Below, one piece after another: positions 1-4,854 of a stretch of 7,011 bases of DNA (position 1 is its first letter; every line of letters starts with the position of its first letter). Below the pieces are notes generated by a model. It did not search any database. It worked only from the letters and a program-made list of their open reading frames with translations, and was not told where the DNA came from. Location of the stretch: positions 1 through 7,011 of the forward strand of contig JADFTG010000059.1 of NCBI GenBank assembly GCA_022560365.1, read 5' to 3'. Source of the DNA: Chloroflexota bacterium. Its GTDB lineage: Bacteria > Chloroflexota > Dehalococcoidia > SM23-28-2 > RBG-16-64-32. Position numbers and translations under genes: made by a program.

Positions 1-116
1 ATATCCCAGGTGGCCGGAATCCCGATCACAGCCTATTCCGACCCATCAATTCGGGGAACGCGAAATGTGGTGCAGCGTAGGTGATAGCCGTGGCGGCAGG
101 GCGAGAGGCCCGCGAA

Positions 117-542
117 TCAGCGGGAAGGCAGCGTCACGGTAGCGGCGCCGGGGGTGGTTTTTTCCCCTTTGGGATTCTCCAGCCAAATCTGACAATCCAC
201 CAGGTTTTGCCCTTGTTCCTGATATTTACGGATGACGGTGCCCTTGCCGGTGATGGTCTGGCCGGGGACATCCATTCCCCGGTACTGGCATGAGAGTTTC
301 TTGAGCACGCCTTCGGGTCCCATCCACTGGGTCATCAACTGGCCCAAAAAGGCGTTTTTCAATGCTCCGTGCAGTATGACCCCATCCAGTTCGTTGCCTG
401 CGGCAAAGTCCTTGTCGTAGTGGATCTGGTAGTAGTCGCCTGAGCCGGCTGCCCACAGCACGAGGCGCTGTGAGTCGCAGTTCTGCACCAGCTTCGGGAT
501 CTCCTGCCCCTCGCTGACGTCTTCGAAGTAAACCTGTGCCAT
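117..542 (-). CDS. MaoC-like (R)-hydratase/dehydratase, catalytic hotdog subunit
   Basis: A 141-residue single-hotdog protein of the MaoC/hydratase-2 family, which adds or removes water across the 2,3 double bond of acyl-CoA (or acyl-ACP) thioesters. The signature GSGDYYQIHYD (residues 33-43) keeps the expected catalytic Asp36 and His41, but the usual Asn-Pro between them is Tyr-Gln. HG at 58-59 fits the conserved central helix. The length matches split dehydratase subunits such as mycobacterial HadB (about 142 residues). The ATG start is set by AGGAGG four bases upstream, overlapping the stop of the preceding gene; longer readings would run into that gene. It lies 8 nt behind the FAS1-like subunit, so the two are probably translated together and form a heterodimer. 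From about residue 46 onward the codons become much richer in A/T third bases than in the neighbouring gene. The fold assignment is firm; the substrate is unknown. Confidence 0.88.
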   Translation of the reverse strand: MAQVYFEDVSEGQEIPKLVQNCDSQRLVLWAAGSGDYYQIHYDKDFAAGNELDGVILHGALKNAFLGQLMTQWMGPEGVLKKLSCQYRGMDVPGQTITGKGTVIRKYQEQGQNLVDCQIWLENPKGEKTTPGAATVTLPSR

Positions 543-546
543 GACG

Positions 547-552
547 CCTCCT
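547..552 (-). promoter_or_regulatory. Shine-Dalgarno of the catalytic MaoC gene
   Basis: The minus strand reads TAGGAGGCGTCATG. A consensus AGGAGG sits four bases before the ATG at 542 and shares bases with the TAG stop of the upstream MaoC-N gene. It fixes the start of the downstream gene and suggests translational coupling. Confidence 0.8.
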
Positions 553-1039
553 AGTACCGGATCGCCGTGCCGCGCTGAATCGCCACCGTCTCGCCCTTCT
601 CGTTGCGGAAGGCCGTTTCCGTGTTCACGATCAGCATCGAGCCTATCTTGCCCTCTCGTTCCGTCAGGTCTGTCAGCTTCGTCGTCGCCGTCAGCCTGTC
701 GCCGGCGCAAACCTCTGCCATGTACTCGATGTCCGTGCCGCCGTTGAGAACGCGCTTGTACGCGATGTCGAGCCGGAACGCGTCCGGCACGCGCGCCGGC
801 TGTCCCGGCACCACCACTGGGTGGCCAAGGAAGCCGTACGGCGCGACGATCGCGCGGTGCCCCTTCGCCTTCGCCGCGGCATCGTCGAAGTAGATCGGGT
901 CGGTGTAGCCGACCGCGCGGGCGAACTGCCGGCAGCCGGTGTTGTCTACTTCGTGCGCCACAGGCTCAGACTCGACGCCGATGCGCGCTCGCATCTCGTC
1001 CGTGATCACGGACCTGCCGGCGGCGGATTGTTGGGTCAC
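551..1039 (-). CDS. MaoC N-terminal/FAS1-like dehydratase subunit, probably non-catalytic
   Basis: A 162-residue hotdog protein of the MaoC_dehydrat_N (FAS1-like) type. The stretch ARAVGYTDPIYFD (residues 41-53) aligns with the hydratase-2 motif but has Tyr at the places of the catalytic Asp and His (VGYTDPIY instead of GDxNPxH). It should therefore build the substrate tunnel and not do the chemistry. The tail AIQRGTAIRY (153-162) is typical of the family. Size and order mirror mycobacterial HadA followed by HadB, and the catalytic partner follows after 8 nt. The start is GTG, supported by AGGAGGTG ending four bases before it and by a near-consensus promoter about 45 bases further upstream. 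High G+C third positions (about 88%) run throughout. The protein is not expected to act alone. Heterodimer formation is inferred from gene pairing and complementary residues. Confidence 0.87.
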   Translation of the reverse strand: MTQQSAAGRSVITDEMRARIGVESEPVAHEVDNTGCRQFARAVGYTDPIYFDDAAAKAKGHRAIVAPYGFLGHPVVVPGQPARVPDAFRLDIAYKRVLNGGTDIEYMAEVCAGDRLTATTKLTDLTEREGKIGSMLIVNTETAFRNEKGETVAIQRGTAIRY

Positions 1040-1043
1040 GGGG

Positions 1044-1051
1044 CACCTCCT
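1044..1051 (-). promoter_or_regulatory. Shine-Dalgarno of the MaoC-N gene (GTG start)
   Basis: AGGAGGTG on the minus strand, with four bases to the GTG at 1039-1037. This near-perfect anti-16S match justifies choosing a GTG start where no ATG is available. Confidence 0.82.
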
Positions 1052-1067
1052 GCACCAGGGCCGAACC

Positions 1068-1083
1068 CTGACGTGCGCGTCAG
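1068..1083. repeat. Perfect inverted repeat over the predicted MaoC transcription start
   Basis: CTGACG-tgcg-CGTCAG: 6-bp arms with a 4-base centre, abutting the -10 box at 1084-1089. The predicted start of transcription (about 1077) falls in its centre. It could be an operator or a 5' mRNA hairpin. No regulator is identifiable in the window. Confidence 0.5.
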
Positions 1084-1112
1084 AATATAGCGCGGGGCCC
1101 GAAGGGTGTCAA
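1084..1112 (-). promoter_or_regulatory. Sigma-70-type promoter of the MaoC gene pair
   Basis: On the minus strand, -35 TTGACA (1112-1107, 6/6 consensus), a 17-base spacer, and -10 TATATT (1089-1084, 5/6). The predicted start near 1077 gives a leader of roughly 38 bases before the GTG at 1039. The site lies between the small membrane-protein gene and the MaoC pair, so the pair can be transcribed separately from the upstream minus-strand genes. Confidence 0.8.
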
Positions 1113-1149
1113 CGAGCCTCAACCGCTCATCCTGGGCTCTCGAGATCGT

Positions 1150-1551
1150 CTACTCTCTGCCCAGAAGCGTGCCGCTGGACGGCTCCTCCAGCGACATACG
1201 CTCTGTGCCCGCGGCGTACGCCAGACCCAGAGCGTAGAGCAGCAGGAACGTCGACCGCGTGACGAGCGCTACACCGCCGAGGCCCAGCAGGCCCGCCGCC
1301 GTCGCCGGCTTCTTCGCCACCGGCGCCAGCGGCCCGTCGTAGGCCAGCGTCGTGTCCGGTCGCCGCAGCGCCATGAAGCCGAGCGCTACGCCAGCGCCGG
1401 CCAGCGCGACGCCCAGCACGCGCCCCGCCTTCGGCAGCTTTGGCATGTCCGAGCGCTTCTCGAACGACACTACCGCCGACGGCAGCGTGATCAGCCACAG
1501 CCGGGACGAGAGATGCTTCGGAAGCGCCAGGTGTCCATGTAACCAGTCCAT
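1150..1551 (-). CDS. Small hydrophobic, probable membrane protein of unknown function
   Basis: I do not recognise this protein. From the ATG at 1551 it is 133 residues. It has a moderately hydrophobic stretch near 14-30, a clear Ala/Gly/Leu-rich segment at 43-62, and a long apolar region at 84-115 with one Arg (99) in the middle, probably two short membrane passes. The C-terminus is acidic and polar. Coding is supported by strong G/C in third positions, in keeping with neighbours on the same strand. The start is uncertain and no good ribosome site is visible: a GTG at 1596 would overlap the PHP gene by 11 nt, and an ATG at 1446 (MPKLPK) would give a 98-residue protein with a basic N-terminus just ahead of the first clear membrane segment. 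It follows the PHP gene on the same strand and ends about 40 bases before the MaoC promoter. Confidence 0.6.
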   Translation of the reverse strand: MDWLHGHLALPKHLSSRLWLITLPSAVVSFEKRSDMPKLPKAGRVLGVALAGAGVALGFMALRRPDTTLAYDGPLAPVAKKPATAAGLLGLGGVALVTRSTFLLLYALGLAYAAGTERMSLEEPSSGTLLGRE

Positions 1552-1585
1552 GCGACGCTGATTGTGTGACGTGCGCACAATGCGG

Positions 1586-2227
1586 TCAAGCGCCACGCAG
1601 CGACAGAGGCCGGAAGCGGCCCGACTTCAGCTCGGTAATCAAGTCACCGAGCCCGCTGATCCGCGCCTCGAACTCCGTCGCGCACGTGCCGACGTCGGCG
1701 AGCGAATGTGCGTCGCTTCCAGCCGCCTGCGCCAGACTGTAGCGCTCGCAGACCGCGGCCGAAAAGGCGTTCTGCCGCTCCGTCCCCCGCCCGTTCAGCG
1801 TCTCGATCGCGTGGACGTGACGGTACGCCTCGTTCTCGCTCGCCCGCTCAAGCGCCTCGCTCCAGTCGCCCTCCCGTGTCAGCTCGAACGGCAGCTGACG
1901 GCGGTACGGGTGTGCGGCGATCATCGCGCCGCCGGCCGCCTCCACCATCCCCACCAGCTCGCCCAGCCGGTGCATCCCGTAGACGAACTCCTCCAGCCCG
2001 AACACCACGACGTGGCCGCGCTCGGTGTTGACCTCGATGCCTGGGATCACGAGGAAGTCGTGTCGCCGCCCCAGCTCCGCCGCCTTCGCGTGTTCCCAGA
2101 AGAAATCGTGCTCCGTCAGGCAAACGCCGTCCAGCCCCGCCTTCTTCGCGGCCTCGACCAGCGCGTCCGGCGTCAGGTCGCTGTCGTGCGACAGCGGGTG
2201 TGTGTGCGTGTGCAGGTCGATCAGCAC
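1586..2227 (-). CDS. PHP-domain metal-dependent phosphoesterase
   Basis: A 213-residue protein made almost entirely of a PHP domain (polymerase and histidinol phosphatase family), a trinuclear-metal hydrolase fold acting on phosphoesters. The metal-ligand motifs appear in order: HTH (His6, His8) with Asp15, EHD (His40), PGIEV (Glu65), AAHP (His106) and GSDAH (Asp172, His174). The set is complete, so an active enzyme is expected. Overall form resembles TrpH/YciV-like stand-alone PHP proteins, whose known members hydrolyse short nucleotides or nucleoside phosphates; the substrate here cannot be read from sequence. The GTG at 2227 is chosen because it directly precedes the LIDLHTH core and falls 5 nt after the thiolase stop. 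The longer reading to 2332 would be read inside the thiolase gene in another frame and encodes a basic, low-complexity N-terminus. Its position suggests co-transcription with the thiolase, but a functional link is not evident. Confidence 0.85.
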   Translation of the reverse strand: MLIDLHTHTHPLSHDSDLTPDALVEAAKKAGLDGVCLTEHDFFWEHAKAAELGRRHDFLVIPGIEVNTERGHVVVFGLEEFVYGMHRLGELVGMVEAAGGAMIAAHPYRRQLPFELTREGDWSEALERASENEAYRHVHAIETLNGRGTERQNAFSAAVCERYSLAQAAGSDAHSLADVGTCATEFEARISGLGDLITELKSGRFRPLSLRGA

Positions 2228-2232
2228 CCGCG

Positions 2233-3408
2233 TCAGTCCGCGCCCAGGATCAGCGTTCCCGTCGATGACAGCGCGCCGCCGGTGCCGTTCACACAGGCGA
2301 GCTTCGCATCCGCCACCTGCCGCTCGCCGCACTCGCCGCGCAGCTGCCGCGTCGCCTCGATCAGAAGGAACATGCCATACATCCCGGGATGGGTATACGA
2401 GAGGCCGCCGCCGTTCGTGTTCAGCGGGAAACCACCGCCGGGCGCCGTCCGCTGGCCCGAAACGAACGCGCCGCCCTCGCCCGGCTTGCAGAAGCCCAGC
2501 GCCTCCAGCGTCACCAGCGCCGTGTAAGTGAACGAGTCGTAGACCTCGACGACGTCGATCTCCTCGTGCCTTACGCCGGCCATCTCAAACGCGCGCGGGC
2601 CGGAAATCGACGCCGGCGTCGTCGTCAGATCGGGCATGTTGGCCAGCGTCCAGTGCGTGTGCGCCTCGCCCGAGCCCAGCACCCAGACCGGCTTCTTCCG
2701 GCAGTCCTTCGCCCGCTCCACGCTCGTCAGCACAATGGCGCCGCCGGCGTCGGTCACGAGGCAGCAGTCCAGCAGGTGGAACGGATACGTGATCCAGCGC
2801 GACGACAGCACGTCGTCGATCGTCAGCGGGTCGCGCATCAACGCCTTCGGGTTCAGCATCGCCCACTTGCGCGTGGCGACCGCGATCTCGGCCAGCTGTT
2901 CGTGCGTCGTTCCATACTGGTGCATATGGCGCATGCAGGCCAGCGCGTACGTGCTCGGCGGGCCGCCGACGTGGTAGGGCATCTCGAACTGGGCGGCGGG
3001 GAACCACGGGTCCATCGCCGCCCGCGAGACTTTGCGGAAGCGGTTGGAGTAGCCGGTCTCGCCGTGCGTGATCAGCGCCACGTCGATCAGCCCGGCCGCA
3101 ATCGCCGCCGCCGCGTGCTCGACGTGCATCACGAACGATGACCCACCGACAGAAGTGCTGTCGGTGTACCTCGGTTGGATGCCCAGGTACTCGGCCACCT
3201 GGAGCGTGGCCGCGAAGCCCGCGCCGGCCGTGAACAACCCGTCGACGTCCGCTAGCGAGAGCCCGGCGTCGTCAAGCGCGTTCAGGGCCGCCTCGGAGTG
3301 GTGCTGCAGCACGCCTTTGTGCGGCACTATCCCCATCTCGTCAGACTCGTCCGCGCCGACAATAGCGATTCGCTTCAGCCAGCCGGCCTTCTCCTTGTCG
3401 GGCGTCAT
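2233..3408 (-). CDS. Thiolase-superfamily protein (SCP-x/lipid-transfer type) lacking the nucleophilic Cys; possible aldolase
   Basis: A full-length 391-residue thiolase-fold protein. The region that normally holds the acyl-accepting Cys reads TSVGGSS (85-91), with no Cys. The later block GGGLSYTHPGMYG (333-345) keeps a His (340) and has Tyr344 nearby. DSFTYTALVTLEALGF (291-306) is typical of the SCP-x/Ltp branch. The C-terminal NGTGG (374-378) replaces the usual CxGGG, with Cys372 just before it. Ordinary Claisen thiolysis is therefore unlikely. Ltp2-type members of this superfamily, which also lack the thiolase cysteines, are retro-aldolases that work bound to a DUF35 protein. The ATG at 3408 overlaps the DUF35 stop as ATGA, and no Shine-Dalgarno is visible, so translation is probably coupled. 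Databases will likely call it acetyl-CoA acetyltransferase, which should be doubted. The substrate is unknown. Confidence 0.88.
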   Translation of the reverse strand: MTPDKEKAGWLKRIAIVGADESDEMGIVPHKGVLQHHSEAALNALDDAGLSLADVDGLFTAGAGFAATLQVAEYLGIQPRYTDSTSVGGSSFVMHVEHAAAAIAAGLIDVALITHGETGYSNRFRKVSRAAMDPWFPAAQFEMPYHVGGPPSTYALACMRHMHQYGTTHEQLAEIAVATRKWAMLNPKALMRDPLTIDDVLSSRWITYPFHLLDCCLVTDAGGAIVLTSVERAKDCRKKPVWVLGSGEAHTHWTLANMPDLTTTPASISGPRAFEMAGVRHEEIDVVEVYDSFTYTALVTLEALGFCKPGEGGAFVSGQRTAPGGGFPLNTNGGGLSYTHPGMYGMFLLIEATRQLRGECGERQVADAKLACVNGTGGALSSTGTLILGAD

Positions 3409-3830
3409 TCGGAGACCGGCCTGAACTTCGGCAGCGTGATCTCGTCTGTTACGTCCTCGAACACCACCTCGACGGGCATCTCGCAGCGGATCGCCTTCAG
3501 GTCGGCCTCCGCCTCGACGAGGTTCGAGAAGATGCGTACGCCATCATCGAGGTCGATCAGCGCCGTCACGTACGGCACCTCGTCGGTCCAGCCGGGGTGG
3601 AAGGCCCGGTAATGGATCGCGAAAGTGTGCACGCGCCCCTTGCCGCCGGACCGGCGCCACTCGACGTCGCGGCTGCCGCAGTGCGGACAGAAGTCCCGCG
3701 GATACCAGTACGACTTCTCGCACGAGCGGCAGTAGGGTATCCAGAGCTCATGCTTCTTCGTGCCTTCCCAGAAGCGCTGCGCCTCAGGGCTGGGAGTGGG
3801 TAGCGGTTTGGGGTACTTCTGGTTGGACAT
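3405..3830 (-). CDS. DUF35 zinc-ribbon/OB-fold acyl-CoA-associated protein
   Basis: A 141-residue protein of the DUF35 (OB-fold plus rubredoxin-like zinc ribbon) family. An N-terminal helix (PEAQRFWEG, 15-23) is followed by a four-Cys zinc ribbon (Cys34, Cys37, Cys48, Cys51; CxxC-x10-CxxC) and then an OB-fold from about 62 to 127. Family members bind CoA thioesters or bridge thiolase-fold enzymes to partners. Examples are the DUF35 domain of ChsH2 with Ltp2 in steroid side-chain cleavage, and the archaeal thiolase/HMG-CoA synthase complex. The next gene is a thiolase-fold protein overlapping by four bases (ATGA), which strongly suggests the two form a complex. The ATG at 3830 is preceded by only a weak AGGT. 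It is the first gene of the left block and is divergent from nuoA. Confidence 0.9.
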   Translation of the reverse strand: MSNQKYPKPLPTPSPEAQRFWEGTKKHELWIPYCRSCEKSYWYPRDFCPHCGSRDVEWRRSGGKGRVHTFAIHYRAFHPGWTDEVPYVTALIDLDDGVRIFSNLVEAEADLKAIRCEMPVEVVFEDVTDEITLPKFRPVSE

Positions 3831-3849
3831 CCGACCTAACGTTTACGTG

Positions 3850-3877
3850 AAGATAGACGGTGCGGTCAAGGGGGCAA
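3850..3877 (-). promoter_or_regulatory. Candidate promoter for the DUF35-thiolase genes
   Basis: On the minus strand, TTGCCC (3877-3872), a 16-base spacer, and TATCTT (3855-3850), each 4/6 to consensus, about 20 bases before the DUF35 ATG. A second -35-like TTGACC (3869-3864) lies close by but has no good -10. Weak; offered because a divergent start is expected here. Confidence 0.35.
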
Positions 3878-3883
3878 CTTTGC

Positions 3884-3913
3884 TTGTCCGTATGTGGGGC
3901 CCCGTGCTATACT
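3884..3913 (+). promoter_or_regulatory. Promoter of the nuo operon
   Basis: -35 TTGTCC (3884-3889, 4/6), an 18-base spacer containing the palindrome GGGGCCCC (3896-3903), and -10 TATACT (3908-3913, 5/6). Predicted start near 3920 leaves a leader of about 36 bases to nuoA. The -10 region closely matches the MaoC promoter. Confidence 0.65.
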
Positions 3914-3956
3914 CCCGCTCGGTTAGCGATAAAATTCACAAACGGATTCTCTTCCT

Positions 3957-4328
3957 ATGCTGCCTGAGTGGGGACAAGTCGGATTTCTCCTCCTGATCGC
4001 CATCATCTTCCCCATTAGTGGTATCGGTGCCTCGTGGCTCTTCGGCCGCATCGGCATCCGCCCCGAGTACCCGGATCGCATCAAAGAGGACACCTACGAG
4101 TGCGGCGTCGAGACTGAAGGCTCCGCGTGGGTGCAGTTCAACTTCCGCTACTACTACTTCGCGCTGCTCTTCGTCATCTTCGACGTCGAGGCCGTCTTCC
4201 TTTACCCCTACGCCGTTTCAGGCGAACGCCTCGTGCTCGCCGGCCTGATCGAGATGTTGACGTTCGTCGGCATCCTCTTTATCGGCCTCCTCTACGCCTG
4301 GCGCAAGAACGCACTGGAATGGACCTAG
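3957..4328 (+). CDS. nuoA: NADH-quinone oxidoreductase (complex I) subunit A
   Basis: A 123-residue integral membrane subunit of complex I at the junction between the peripheral arm and the proton-pumping arm. It has three membrane segments (about 7-30, 63-85 and 92-114). The loop between the first two carries the conserved YECG (47-50), matching the conformationally mobile loop cysteine of mitochondrial ND3. The second helix carries the family signature FNFRYYYFALLFVIFDVEAV (61-80) with Asp76 and Glu78. Full length for the family. The ATG at 3957 lacks a visible Shine-Dalgarno, so initiation may be by another route. It is the first gene of the operon behind the promoter at 3884-3913. The next gene starts 4 nt after the stop and is nuoC, not the expected nuoB. 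Confidence 0.95.
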   Translation: MLPEWGQVGFLLLIAIIFPISGIGASWLFGRIGIRPEYPDRIKEDTYECGVETEGSAWVQFNFRYYYFALLFVIFDVEAVFLYPYAVSGERLVLAGLIEMLTFVGILFIGLLYAWRKNALEWT

Positions 4329-4332
4329 GGCG

Positions 4333-4854
4333 TTGACCACCTGCCTCACCGGTATCCAGATCGCCCACCTGATCGACGGGCAGTTCCCGGACGCCGTGGA
4401 GGACGCTCAGCCGGAGTTCGCGACCGTTAAATCAGAGAGCCTCGTCGAAGTGCTCACCTGGCTCCGCGACGATCCCGATCAGGAGTACAAGTTCCTCAGC
4501 TCGCTCACCGGCGTCGACCGCATCCAGTGGTTCGAGGTCGCCTATCATCTCGAGTCGTTCAAGCATAACCGCGCGGCTACGATCAAAGTCCGTAGCAGCG
4601 ACCGCGAGAACCCGTCCGTCCCGTCCGTCGTCCCGGTCTGGCCGGGCGCGCAGCTCCAGGAGCGCGAGGCTTATGACCTCCTCGGCATCCGTTTCGAGGG
4701 CAACCCGGATCTGCGGCGCATCTTCCTCTGGGATGGCTTCGCTGGCTTTCCGCTGCGCAAGGACTACCTGAACCTCCCGGGTGGCCAGATGCCCGGCCTC
4801 GAGCGCTTCCCCGGCGAGCCGGGCGCCGAACTCTCCGGACGGGGTACCGAATGA
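4333..4854 (+). CDS. nuoC: NADH-quinone oxidoreductase (complex I) subunit C (30 kDa type)
   Basis: A 173-residue hydrophilic subunit of the peripheral arm that packs against NuoD and NuoB. Family blocks appear in order: FLSSLTGVDR (53-62), the AYHLESF strand (70-76), then VWPGAQLQEREAYDLLGIRF followed by GNPDLRRI and FPLRKDYL towards the C-terminus. The REAYDLLGIRFEG region is the Complex1_30kDa signature. It is not fused to NuoD. The TTG start at 4333 is chosen because no ATG or GTG lies ahead of the conserved N-terminal region; it is 4 nt after the nuoA stop and has no separate ribosome site, so it is probably translated by coupling. The stop overlaps the nuoD start as ATGA. A 9-base tandem duplication near 4612-4629 adds an extra Pro-Ser-Val. 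Confidence 0.93.
   Translation: MTTCLTGIQIAHLIDGQFPDAVEDAQPEFATVKSESLVEVLTWLRDDPDQEYKFLSSLTGVDRIQWFEVAYHLESFKHNRAATIKVRSSDRENPSVPSVVPVWPGAQLQEREAYDLLGIRFEGNPDLRRIFLWDGFAGFPLRKDYLNLPGGQMPGLERFPGEPGAELSGRGTE
4612..4629 (+). repeat. nuoC: 9-bp tandem duplication inside nuoC
   Basis: Two perfect copies of CCGTCCGTC in frame, encoding Pro-Ser-Val twice. They lie in the variable loop just before the conserved VWPGA block, so they probably do no harm. Likely replication slippage. Confidence 0.7.

Noticed and set aside
1..116. Possible start or end of another gene or a terminator after the catalytic MaoC gene
   Set aside because: The plus frame from base 1 stops at 82-84 and gives only 27 unremarkable codons. 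A minus-strand GTG near 29 opens to the window edge for only about nine codons. The GGGC/GCCC hairpin near 98-113 has a 4-bp stem and no T run.
1113..1149. Terminator after the small membrane-protein gene
   Set aside because: Only a 5-bp GAGCC/GGCTC stem with a loop of about 16 bases and no T tract is present; not convincing.
2195..2215. TGTG-rich tract resembling a microsatellite
   Set aside because: It is the complement of codons for the metal-binding His-Thr-His-Thr-His of the PHP gene, so coding explains it.
1594..2332. Longer starts for the PHP gene (to 2332) and the membrane-protein gene (to 1596)
   Set aside because: The PHP extension is read inside the thiolase gene and is basic low-complexity sequence before LIDLHTH. 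The 1596 start has no ribosome site and overlaps the PHP gene, though it cannot be fully excluded.
1562..2527. A 321-codon plus-strand open frame opposite the PHP and thiolase genes
   Set aside because: It is the complement of two recognisable genes, and its Arg/Val/Pro-rich product has no motif.
2389..3141. A 250-codon plus-strand open frame opposite the thiolase
   Set aside because: Arg-rich shadow with no family features; the thiolase on the other strand is certain.
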